A stretch of 64,000 nt of DNA. Origin: Halobacillus locisalis (GTDB lineage Bacteria; Bacillota; Bacilli; Bacillales; Halobacillaceae). Location: positions 868,001 through 932,000 of the forward strand of contig NZ_JACEFG010000002.1 of the NCBI RefSeq assembly GCF_013694105.1. Direction: 5' to 3'. The first letter of the stretch is position 1; every line of letters begins with the position of its first letter. Made by a program: the position numbers and the translations under genes. Below are positions 55,701-62,897 of this stretch, one piece after another. The notes under the pieces are model-generated. The model was given only the letters and a program-made list of their open reading frames with translations, was not told where the DNA came from and did not search any database.

Positions 55701-56420
55701 TTATTTGTCGGTCGGTACTTCGCATCCATCTTCTGTACAAGCGGAATCATCATTTTGAGAGAATGTCTCAAATTGTGGCGTTGCTTTTTCTTCATCAAAC
55801 GCTTTTTTCAACCCTTGGATGAACATTTCTTTCGGTTGTGCACCTGAAATCGCGTATTTGCGATTGATGACAAAGAACGGAACGCCTTGTACACCGATTT
55901 GATGTGCTTCACTTTCTTCTGCACGTACTTAATCCCCGTAGCTTCCTGCCGCAAGAACCTCCGTGACATCATTTTCTTCCAGTCCTGCTTCTACAGCTAG
56001 CTTCGTAATCACTTCGTGGTCGCCAAGGTCCTGCCCTTCTGTGAACACTCCTTTAAAGAAGCGTTCGGCCACAGGAAGGCCGAGGCCTTTCGATTCAGCA
56101 AATTTTGCTATGCGGTGGGAGTCGAACGTGTTCGTCGGGACCATGCGGTCGAATTGGAAATCAAGCCCTTCCATTGTAGCTTGCTCTGTCATATTAGCCG
56201 TCATCCCACGCGCCTCTTCTAATGAACGGCCATATTTAGCTGCAAGTTTTTCATGAATATTCTGCCCCGTGTTCCGTTCAGCATTCGGGTCAAGCTCGAA
56301 ACTTTTGTACACCATTTCGACGCTATCTTTTTCTTCGAAATCTTTCAGGGCATCCTCTAAACGAGCCTTCCCAATATAGCAAAAAGGACAGACGAAATCT
56401 GACCAAACCTCAATTTTCAT
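55701..56420 (-). pseudogene. DsbA-family (FrnE-like) oxidoreductase interrupted by an in-frame TAA
   Basis: The first part, MKIEVWSDFVCPFCYIGKARLE onward, carries the thioredoxin-like active site CPFC and runs to AAGSYGD, where TAA stands at 55929-55931. The same frame continues for 75 more codons with conserved family sequence: VRAEESEAHQIGVQGVPFFV, then INRKYAISGAQPKEMF, and ends CEVPTDK. The cis-Pro loop (GVPFF) is therefore behind the stop. Without it the product would lack the substrate-binding loop, so loss of function is likely unless the codon is a sequencing error. The ATG at 56420 follows GAGGTG by six bases. Confidence 0.85.
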
Positions 56421-56490
56421 ATGATTCACCTCTTCTTTAGATTACACGTCTATTGTACGCCTGGATAAAGGTGAAATCCATTAATCTGAT

Positions 56491-57309
56491 TTATAGGAAG
56501 GTCGCCACATCTTGGATCTGTTTTACAAAATCAACGATGAAAAGTCGGACGATGAAATAGGAGATCAACATCGATACAGCCGTTGTACCGATGCTCCAGT
56601 ACACGATATTCAGCGTCTTGGAGCTTCTCATACCACGATGATAAATGAAGAGGGCAGGCATAATCGCCGTAATGAAAAATAACGACAAACCCGTTGTGAA
56701 TAGCGTAAGTCCCGCCGCGCCCGCTAAACCGAATCCAAGAGCAATGACATTGACGACCGTAAAGGGTAAGATCACACTTCCAAACTGTGCGACGAGCAAG
56801 CGGACGGGCAATCCTTCGCCCATCAATTTGGATGCTGTATATAAACTGAGTAACGTTGCTAGGACGAATAGTGAAATGAAGAAGAAGATGGTTGAAGTGA
56901 GGTTAAGAAAAGGGAGCGATTGTTGATAGCCGGTTTCCGTAAATAAAGTCGATAGCCCGCCCATCATGATTGTGTACAATTTGTTGGCTAGGAAGTAGAA
57001 ACTCAATGCGAACGCGAACATATAAAAGATAATGGTGATCAGCCCGTACGTGAAGAATTCCTCATCCGCTCCAAATCCTTTTCCAGGACGCTTCAACAAA
57101 TCTTTTACGTACTGGGAAAAAGGAGTCTTGTCCTTCTGATGTCGCTCCGCCCGTGAGCCGGTTGTTGTGTGGACAGTCGGCTCTTTCTCGATAATCTGAT
57201 ACGTCACCGGCTCTTCTTCATACGTGGTCAGGGCGTCATAAAAGGGTGTGCCGCAAACTGTGCAATAGTTTCCATTCTCTTGTTCGTACTGGCAATGAAC
57301 ACAAATCAT
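56491..57309 (-). CDS. Zinc-ribbon membrane protein
   Basis: This 272-residue protein begins with a zinc ribbon (CVHCQYEQENGNYCTVCG, four Cys). A polar linker of about 60 residues leads to five or six membrane segments (for example LITIIFYMFAFALSFYFLA, FFFISLFVLATLLSLYTA, SVILPFTVVNVIALGFGL). Similar proteins occur in many Bacillaceae with no clear role. The ATG at 57309 is preferred; a TTG at 57315 is closer to AAGGAAG than is usual. Single gene. Confidence 0.8.
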   Translation of the reverse strand: MICVHCQYEQENGNYCTVCGTPFYDALTTYEEEPVTYQIIEKEPTVHTTTGSRAERHQKDKTPFSQYVKDLLKRPGKGFGADEEFFTYGLITIIFYMFAFALSFYFLANKLYTIMMGGLSTLFTETGYQQSLPFLNLTSTIFFFISLFVLATLLSLYTASKLMGEGLPVRLLVAQFGSVILPFTVVNVIALGFGLAGAAGLTLFTTGLSLFFITAIMPALFIYHRGMRSSKTLNIVYWSIGTTAVSMLISYFIVRLFIVDFVKQIQDVATFL

Positions 57310-57361
57310 TCGCAATCTTCCTTTCTATAAGTCTCTTAAGGTCCACTATCCAATTTGGGGA

Positions 57362-57488
57362 GGGTGTGGTGGGAAATAACTCGCTTTCCTGTGGGGGAAC
57401 CGGCAAGCCTCCTCGGTCGTTGTCACTCCCTGTGGGGTCTTGCCTGAGTCCTTCTCCCACGGGAGTCTCGTCATTTCCCACCACCCCC
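57362..57488 (-). repeat. Palindromic dispersed element, type 1, copy D
   Basis: The minus strand reads GGGGGTGGTGGGAAAT, then CGAGACTCCCGTGGGAGAAG, CTCAGGCAAGACCCCACAGG, and GAGGAGGCTTGCCGGTTCCC, ending ATTTCCCACCACACCC. The core is almost the same as copy B, but the arms differ and still pair. An outer GGTCCAC/GTGGACC pair at 57340-57346 and 57505-57511 extends the palindrome. Confidence 0.88.
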
Positions 57489-57600
57489 ATCCGAATATCT
57501 GTTTGTGGACCACTTTTATGATAAGATGACGAACTTTATATTCCCCCGAAACGTAGAGTATCGGCATTTATGCAAGGCAACGGCTTGATGACTACTATTT

Positions 57601-57785
57601 GAGTGTGATTTCGAGAGCAGTTTATGCAAAGGGAAGCTGGGGAAGGGGGAGGCTCCTGTGGGATCTAGCGGGACAGCTGAGACCCCGCAAGGCGAAGCCT
57701 GAGGAGGCTCAGCGCCCGCCCCACGGAAAGCGACTCGTTCCCCAGCGCCCCTTTCTCCTCACAAAAGTATCGAAATCAACTACTC
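57601..57785 (+). repeat. Palindromic dispersed element, type 2, copy E
   Basis: Arms GCTGGGGAA and TTCCCCAGC enclose GCTGAG...AGGCGAAGCCT...CTCAGC. An outer pair, GATTTCGA at 57607-57614 and TCGAAATC at 57770-57777, extends it. The region 57316-57901 contains only elements D and E and the leader of the next gene; coding frames seen there are artefacts of the repeats. Confidence 0.88.
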
Positions 57786-57901
57786 TAAAATAATCCAAGC
57801 CTTTTGTATCATTGTATCGATGGACGGGGAGAATCATGCGCATCTTTTTTCCGCTACCTTTTCTACACATCTATCGATTATAGAAGTAGGGAGGCGATAG
57901 G

Positions 57902-58543
57902 ATGATATCCAAGGAAACGTTAATCCAGAGAAGTGTGAAGAAGATGGGGAATGTGAGGGAGCCTGTCAGACGAAAGGCGGTCGAGTTGATTGAACTTTCT
58001 TATGCAGAAGGGATCTGTGTACAAATCTCATCAGGATACCGCACCTATGAGGAACAGGCGAAACTGTACGGACAAGGTAGACCGGACTACTCTTGGAACG
58101 GTGTAAAGTATGGGCGCGCAGGAAGAATCGTGACACATGCGAGACCTGGCGCGAGTGTACACAATGAGGGAAGGGCCGTCGATTTCTTTCTAGTATCCTC
58201 AGATGGAAAAACGGCTTTGTGGACAGTGAATGGTCATTGGAAGAGAGTAGCTGCGATCGCGAAGTCGCTCGGCTTCCGTTGGGGAGGGGAGTGGCGTTCT
58301 TTTCCGGATTATCCACACCTCGAATGGCCGAGAACCAACGCTTTGGTCTACCAAAGAGGAGACAAAGGTTCAGGCGTGAAAGAAGTGCAGCGCAAACTGC
58401 TCGATTATGGATATCATTTAGGAGAGCACGGTGCGGATGGAAGGTTCGGTCCTGTGACGGAAGCGGCTGTCAGACGATTTCAAGAAGACCACGCGATAGA
58501 CGTTGACGGCATCGTCGGTCCCGTGACGCAGTCCTTGCTATAA
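57902..58543 (+). CDS. M15 D-Ala-D-Ala carboxypeptidase/endopeptidase-like peptidoglycan peptidase with PG-binding domain
   Basis: This 213-residue protein has an M15 (VanY/CwlK-type) domain with zinc ligands H87 and D94 in SVHNEGRAVDFF and H139 in PHLEWP. A peptidoglycan-binding domain 1 follows (about 150-213: GSGVKEVQRKLLDYGYHLG, FGPVTEAAVRRFQ). It would cut peptide crosslinks of the wall. There is no signal peptide, which is the arrangement of phage endolysins or of enzymes acting on released or engulfed wall; no phage genes are nearby. RBS is GGGAGG. Confidence 0.9.
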   Translation: MISKETLIQRSVKKMGNVREPVRRKAVELIELSYAEGICVQISSGYRTYEEQAKLYGQGRPDYSWNGVKYGRAGRIVTHARPGASVHNEGRAVDFFLVSSDGKTALWTVNGHWKRVAAIAKSLGFRWGGEWRSFPDYPHLEWPRTNALVYQRGDKGSGVKEVQRKLLDYGYHLGEHGADGRFGPVTEAAVRRFQEDHAIDVDGIVGPVTQSLL

Positions 58544-58613
58544 AAGGATGTGACGTGGGTAATGAGATATAAAGTATTTTGGCTATGGATTCCTCTCATT
58601 ATTTGATAGAATG

Positions 58614-58631
58614 ATACAGTTATTACTGTAT
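58614..58631. promoter_or_regulatory. Small inverted repeat before the AEC transporter gene
   Basis: ATACAGT and ACTGTAT are exact complements around TATT, 24 bases before the start codon. It may be an operator. Confidence 0.4.
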
Positions 58632-58654
58632 ATTCTATGAAGGAGGAAACGTCC

Positions 58655-59551
58655 ATGGCCATCTTTTTGCAAGTCGTACTACCTGTGATTCTCGTATTTT
58701 TAGCCGGGTATGTATTACAAAAATTCCTCCGACTTGAAATTAAATCGGTGTCGACCGTTGCCTTATATATCATGCTTCCATGTCTTGTGTTCGAGACGTT
58801 TTATGGAGCAGAGTTCGACCAGGACTATTTGATGATGGTCGTATTCTCAGCACTCTTGTTATTTGCCATCATCGGAGTGAACAAAGCAGCGGCTAAGCTT
58901 CTCCGTTACGATACGCCGACAGAGAGTGGCGCCATTCTATCCACCGCTTTTATGAATGCCGGAAATTACGGAGCTCCGATTGTTCTGTTCGCTTTCGGAG
59001 AAGAGGGGTTCGTCTATTCTGTTTCGTTCATGGTGCTTCAGCAAATCGTCATGAACTTCTTTGGCGTCTATTACGCAGCTAAAGGCGCAGCTGGTATCAG
59101 TATGGCGGTGAAGACCGTACTCAAAATGCCTCCGACTCATGCGGTCTGGATCGCATTAGTCTTCAAATATGCCGAAATCCCGGTTTCAGAGAACTTCATG
59201 TCGAGCATCCGCCTTGTAGGGGATGCGACGATTCCGACCGTGATGATTCTATTAGGGATGCAGCTTGCCAATATTACGGTGAAAAATTTAGCGTGGGACA
59301 AAATTTCGTATGCAGCGAGTGTACGTCTGATCGGTTCTCCGTTGATCGCTTGGGCTCTGACAGTGATTTTACCGATGAGTGACTTAATGGCAAGCGTGCT
59401 GATCATTTCGGCAGCGATGCCTTCTGCTGCCACGACGACGATGTATGCTGTGCAGTTCGATTCAAAACCCGAGCTTGTCTCAAGCATCACGTTGATTACG
59501 ACGCTCATCAGTGTTGTCACCGTTCCGATCGTATTAACCATACTTCAATAA
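58655..59551 (+). CDS. AEC-family transporter (auxin efflux carrier type)
   Basis: The product is 298 residues with ten membrane segments. Motifs include AGYVLQKFLRLEIKSVSTVALYIMLPCLVFE, the conserved TAFMNAGNYGAPI, a short middle loop, and the second half with LVGDATIPTVMILLGMQLA and ISAAMPSAATTTMYA. Family members export organic acids or amino-acid derivatives. The ATG at 58655 lies eight bases from AAGGAGG, so the upstream ATG at 58637 is rejected. Single gene. Confidence 0.92.
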   Translation: MAIFLQVVLPVILVFLAGYVLQKFLRLEIKSVSTVALYIMLPCLVFETFYGAEFDQDYLMMVVFSALLLFAIIGVNKAAAKLLRYDTPTESGAILSTAFMNAGNYGAPIVLFAFGEEGFVYSVSFMVLQQIVMNFFGVYYAAKGAAGISMAVKTVLKMPPTHAVWIALVFKYAEIPVSENFMSSIRLVGDATIPTVMILLGMQLANITVKNLAWDKISYAASVRLIGSPLIAWALTVILPMSDLMASVLIISAAMPSAATTTMYAVQFDSKPELVSSITLITTLISVVTVPIVLTILQ

Positions 59552-59580
59552 AAAAAGTCCCGGCGGCCGGGACTTTTTTT
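59551..59580. terminator. Bidirectional terminator between the AEC gene and a small convergent gene
   Basis: AAAAAGTCCCGG and CCGGGACTTTTT form a perfect 12-bp stem with a three-base loop and T-runs on both strands. Confidence 0.93.
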
Positions 59581-59591
59581 GATACATAGCC

Positions 59592-59759
59592 TTACTCGTC
59601 TTTTTTCTCTTCCTTCTTCGATTTGAAGAAAAGGTACACATTGGCAAAAACGAATACGACAGAAATGATGGATGCGACAGGTGACAGCTCCACCAAGTCG
59701 GTCAGAGAACCGACTAGAAAATATCCTAAGAAAAATAAAGCGAACAATAAATAAAACAA
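59592..59759 (-). CDS. Small membrane protein, 55 residues
   Basis: A short frame starts with TTG at 59759, after AAAGGAAGAG. It encodes MFYLLFALFFLGYFLVGSLT, then DLVELSPVASIISVVFVFAN and VYLFFKSKKEEKKDE. Two membrane helices and a charged tail make it look like a real small membrane protein, whereas the longer overlapping frame (59545-59781) is basic and Cys-rich and runs through the terminator. It ends just before the shared terminator. Function is unknown. Confidence 0.68.
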   Translation of the reverse strand: MFYLLFALFFLGYFLVGSLTDLVELSPVASIISVVFVFANVYLFFKSKKEEKKDE

Positions 59760-59799
59760 CGAACTCTTCCTTTCCTATCAAACTGTTACCACTATACCA

Positions 59800-60084
59800 T
59801 TATTCTGGTGGATACATAAAAAAACGATACACGGTAAATTCATTTCCTTCAACGATCTCATACGATTCGATGGTTAAGGAAGGGAAGTAAGAGCCGTCTG
59901 TCTGCTCAATCGAGAGGTTCAGCACATATTCACGGTGTTCCATGAAAGGGATGGGGAACGGGTTCACAATTTCAACCATCCACTCGTAGGCGAGTCGCTC
60001 GACAAAAGCATGCGTAAACGAAGTCGGACTATCGTCTAACCAAATTTTCTTGATCGGAAATAAAGAACGTGAAGGCTGTTGCAC
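59800..60084 (-). CDS. Hypothetical protein, 94 residues
   Basis: The GTG start at 60084 follows GGAGGA by the usual distance. The protein is soluble and mixed alpha/beta, with WMVEIVNPFPIPFMEHREYV, LNLSIEQTDGSYFPSLTIES and YRFFMYPPE. I recognise no family. An overlapping frame starts two bases earlier (ATG) but loses protein-like character. Confidence 0.6.
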   Translation of the reverse strand: MQQPSRSLFPIKKIWLDDSPTSFTHAFVERLAYEWMVEIVNPFPIPFMEHREYVLNLSIEQTDGSYFPSLTIESYEIVEGNEFTVYRFFMYPPE

Positions 60085-60126
60085 ATGGATTCCTCCGTTC
60101 GTGTAATACTATGATTTTTCCCTTTA

Positions 60127-60600
60127 TCAAGATAAATAAACAGCATTTTCAGAGAGTTTTTGTTTAATACGTTTCCGCGTGCGAAGAATGGTAGATACAC
60201 TGACTTCTGTGGTATGGGCGATGTGTTTGACGGAGTATCCTGCGTAAGAGAGTTCAACAACTTGTTGCTCTAAGGAAGTCAATTGGTGGAAGTGGAGGAT
60301 ATCTGTGAGTAGAAGGCGATCATCAAGCATTTCTCCGTTTGGGGGTTGGGGTTGCTGACTCAATTGTTGAATGACTTGCTGGTGACGATGTTCATTTCTG
60401 AGGAAAGACCGCAAATGGTATTGGAGCTGGCTGGTGAAGTAAGTGGAGAACTCGGCACGTGTTCCATCATACTGGCCTAAGCATTTTTTGAAAATGACAT
60501 AAGATTCTTGGAAGTGGTCATCAAAAGGTGGGGGAATGTGAAGGTTTCGGAGCGTGTAGTAAATCAACTTTTCAAGAGACTTAAAGGTTATCGTATTCAT
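60127..60600 (-). CDS. Sigma-70-like factor, small (157 residues)
   Basis: The protein has a region 2-like half (FDDHFQESYVIFKKCLGQYD, RAEFSTYFTSQLQYHLRSFLR) and a region 4 helix-turn-helix (LTSLEQQVVELSYAGYSVKH, then IAHTTEVSVSTILRTRKRIK). The region 2 core is weaker than in normal ECF factors, so its promoters cannot be guessed. RBS AAAGGAGGAACAA. It is divergent from another small sigma-like gene 188 bases away. Confidence 0.8.
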   Translation of the reverse strand: MNTITFKSLEKLIYYTLRNLHIPPPFDDHFQESYVIFKKCLGQYDGTRAEFSTYFTSQLQYHLRSFLRNEHRHQQVIQQLSQQPQPPNGEMLDDRLLLTDILHFHQLTSLEQQVVELSYAGYSVKHIAHTTEVSVSTILRTRKRIKQKLSENAVYLS

Positions 60601-60788
60601 TTGTTCCTCCTTTTATTCTATTATTATCGAAGACGAATAAAAAAGGAAGTTTTTCCTAGCAAAAAATCTATTTTAGACACTAAATTTTGTTAAAAATTAA
60701 ATTTTTGCCCATTTTGTGACACCAAAAACCCTTTTTCTAACGATTATAGTATGAAGGACAAAATTCAGGAAAAGGTAGGAGAGCAAAA

Positions 60789-61286
60789 ATGGACGATTTG
60801 AGATTTGAGCAAATACTATTGGAGAATGAACGGTTGATTCATCATCACATTCGACATTTAGGCGTTCACGACTCGACAGGTGAATTTTTTGCAGAAGGAC
60901 AAGTAGCCTTGTGGCAGGCCTCATTAATGTATGATGAAAAGAAGGGAAGCTTTTCGACGTTCATCAGCTGGAAGATACGGAATGCCCTGATCGATTACAT
61001 ACGAAAGCACTCGAGACAGAAAGAGACGGAGAAAATATACAAAGAACAACTGCCCCCACAAGATTTGTACACTACAGTGGAAAACCAGACGGAAGACTTG
61101 TACTTGTGGCAGCAGGTCAGATCCCTTTTATCCGAGAATCAGTGGAAGTGGATCCATTATTTCATCATTCACGATTATTCAGTTGAACAAATCTCAAGCA
61201 TAGAGGGAGTGTCGAAGGATGCAGTTAAGAATTGGGGTCGGCATGCACGCAATAAATTGAAAGCAGAGTTGAACGTTGATCTATAA
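60789..61286 (+). CDS. Sigma-70-family factor, small (165 residues)
   Basis: Region 2 is visible in ILLENERLIHHHIRHLGVHD, FFAEGQVALWQASLMYDEKK and GSFSTFISWKIRNALIDYIR; the helix-turn-helix of region 4 in DYSVEQISSIEGVSKDAVKNWGRHARNKLK. A -10-like TATAGT lies about 40 bases upstream. No anti-sigma gene is adjacent. It resembles small alternative sigma factors of Bacillaceae; which stress or process it serves is unknown. RBS is GTAGGAGAG. Confidence 0.86.
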   Translation: MDDLRFEQILLENERLIHHHIRHLGVHDSTGEFFAEGQVALWQASLMYDEKKGSFSTFISWKIRNALIDYIRKHSRQKETEKIYKEQLPPQDLYTTVENQTEDLYLWQQVRSLLSENQWKWIHYFIIHDYSVEQISSIEGVSKDAVKNWGRHARNKLKAELNVDL

Positions 61287-61372
61287 TAATATTCTGAACC
61301 TCTATGTGCCTCAGAGAACGATTTCCCCTCATCAGACACACTACATGATTGACTCCATATAAGATAACAAAA

Positions 61373-61404
61373 AAAGCGTGTGGGTAGTCATCCCGCACGC
61401 TTTC
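61373..61404 (-). terminator. Terminator of the 129-residue HTH-like gene
   Basis: AAAGCGTGTGGG and CCCGCACGCTTT pair (wobble) around TAGTCAT, with a T-run on the minus strand. Confidence 0.85.
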
Positions 61405-61411
61405 TTATGGA

Positions 61412-61801
61412 TTATTTCTCGATGGTCAAATTGATTTTGCTCAACCCTAGGGCTTGAGCAGCTTTGATCATCTTGGCTGCTTCTCTCTCTGCATCTTCAA
61501 TAGAAATGTCGTTGCGAGAAATGCTCAACGTTGTTCCGTTTGATGCTGTTGGAGATCCCTGCTGTTCTTGTGGTTGGTTAGGTACATGCAAGTTGGCAGC
61601 CGGTGATGGAGACTTCTCTTCCATCGCCTCATACTTATGTGAGCGGTTGACGCGCCCACGGATTTTTCGGCCGTGGTAGACAACGCTTGCGTATGGGCAA
61701 CCGGTCTCAGCGGAGATTTCACGATAGTTTTTATCTGTTTCTCCAATCAATCGCTTCACTTCGCTGAGGTCGTAATCGTATTGCTTACTTTTCTTCGCCA
61801 T
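61412..61801 (-). CDS. Putative DNA-binding protein with N-terminal HTH-like segment, 129 residues
   Basis: The N-terminal part reads LSEVKRLIGETDKNYREISA, then ETGCPYASVVYHGRKIRGRVN, which looks like a helix-turn-helix followed by a basic stretch. A Pro/Gln/Ser-rich linker (about 65-90) leads to a C-terminal segment, ISRNDISIEDAEREAAKMIK, that may oligomerise. I recognise no named family. The ATG at 61801 has AAAAGGGGA upstream; an ATG two codons earlier is less well spaced. The 310-base gap beyond it shows no clear feature except promoter-like AT-rich DNA. Confidence 0.68.
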   Translation of the reverse strand: MAKKSKQYDYDLSEVKRLIGETDKNYREISAETGCPYASVVYHGRKIRGRVNRSHKYEAMEEKSPSPAANLHVPNQPQEQQGSPTASNGTTLSISRNDISIEDAEREAAKMIKAAQALGLSKINLTIEK

Positions 61802-62120
61802 GTTCAAATCCCCTTTTTATCTCGCCTTAACACGCCATAATATCCCCGTTTCGAGGGTTTAATATAAACCGCAAAAAGGTACATATGGAGATAAAATGCC
61901 TGTAAAAGGTCTGTTTTGTTCAACTAACAATCAATAGGGAGAAGAAGCTTCCCTAACGATTGAAGCTTCACTTTTCTGGTTCTACAAACATTGTATACAA
62001 AAATGAAGTTATTTAATAGTATTAATTATTAATTTATTTTGACGATAATTTCTTTTTTGTGTATGTAATGTAAAAAAGTAGTATACTCAGCGTATAAAAG
62101 TAGTAGAAAGTGTGGATGAA

Positions 62121-62603
62121 ATGCGTAATAAAATATTTTATATACTTGCCCCGGTATCGATTATGGGAATCATATTCATCTTTTCATCCCAACCCTACCA
62201 TGAACAAGATTTGCGTCCAGCGATGAACGATCATATTCCATTGGATGTTTTGGAACCGTTAGTGGCGTCTATTGAAATTCCTTATCACAATCGCATTGTG
62301 AGTGTTGAGAGTCATGGGGTTGCAGGGATGATTGAATTCATTATTCGGAAATTCGCTCATTTTGCGGTCTTTTTCACATTGATGGTGGCAATGTACATCG
62401 CAACCACCCGTTTAGTGATGTGGTCGTTTCCGACGAGGTGGCTGACGTCATTCGTAGTGACAATTGCTTATGCGGGTTTCGATGAGTTTCATCAGTCTCT
62501 CACGCCGAATCGAACGCCTTATGTGGGGGATGTGGTGTTAGATGGTGCTGGGGCTTTGGCAGCGGGGATACTTATCTTGCTCTTTCACCGGAGGTCTTCC
62601 TAG
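62121..62603 (+). CDS. VanZ-like family membrane protein
   Basis: This protein of 160 residues has four membrane segments. The VanZ signature is seen in IFIFSSQPYHEQ, VAGMIEFIIRKFAHFAVFFTL and the catalytic-like AYAGFDEFHQSLTPNRTPYVGDVVLDGAGAL. Family members are linked to teicoplanin resistance and other envelope functions, but the biochemical role is not settled. A GTG three codons earlier (62112) is possible. TATACT near 62090 may be its -10 box. Confidence 0.88.
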   Translation: MRNKIFYILAPVSIMGIIFIFSSQPYHEQDLRPAMNDHIPLDVLEPLVASIEIPYHNRIVSVESHGVAGMIEFIIRKFAHFAVFFTLMVAMYIATTRLVMWSFPTRWLTSFVVTIAYAGFDEFHQSLTPNRTPYVGDVVLDGAGALAAGILILLFHRRSS

Positions 62604-62670
62604 AAGTACTGTTTTTCTTCTGGATGACGCATTTACTCTCAACGGTTTTTATAGTTAGCCTTCGTTAAAT

Positions 62671-62826
62671 GTGCTGTGAGAAGTGATATCTCGTCACTTT
62701 TTCTAACAAGGTAGTTGAAAAAGTGCTGTGATAACCCTCCTCTAAGCGTTTTTCGATGTTAAGAACATTCAGAAGTGCTGTGAATAGCTTTATCTCAACC
62801 GTTTTGAAAGAGTCCGCTTCAAGAAA
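62671..62826 (+). repeat. 52-bp periodic repeat array
   Basis: GTGCTGTGA occurs at 62671, 62723 and 62775, exactly 52 bases apart. After it, each unit has a degenerate TCTC/TCTA then a CGTTTT-like block. A weaker first unit with GTACTGTTT lies at 62607. No protein or hairpin explains the spacing. The array fills the gap between the VanZ-like gene and the convergent thrB terminator. Confidence 0.78.
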
Positions 62827-62871
62827 AGGATGAGAACCACAATGAACAGGAAAAAAATCCACACACAAACA

Positions 62872-62897
62872 AAAACCAGCGCCCATGCGCTGGTTTT
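62872..62897 (-). terminator. Terminator of the threonine operon
   Basis: AAAACCAGCGC and GCGCTGGTTTT form an 11-bp perfect stem that overlaps the thrB stop codon. Confidence 0.9.

Noticed and set aside
59545-59781. 78-codon minus-strand frame
   Set aside because: It overlaps a more protein-like 55-codon frame, is rich in Arg, Cys and Phe, and runs into the bidirectional terminator.
60036-60260. 74-codon minus-strand frame
   Set aside because: It overlaps two better supported genes on the same strand. Its end shares the GGAGGA site that fits the GTG-started 94-residue gene.
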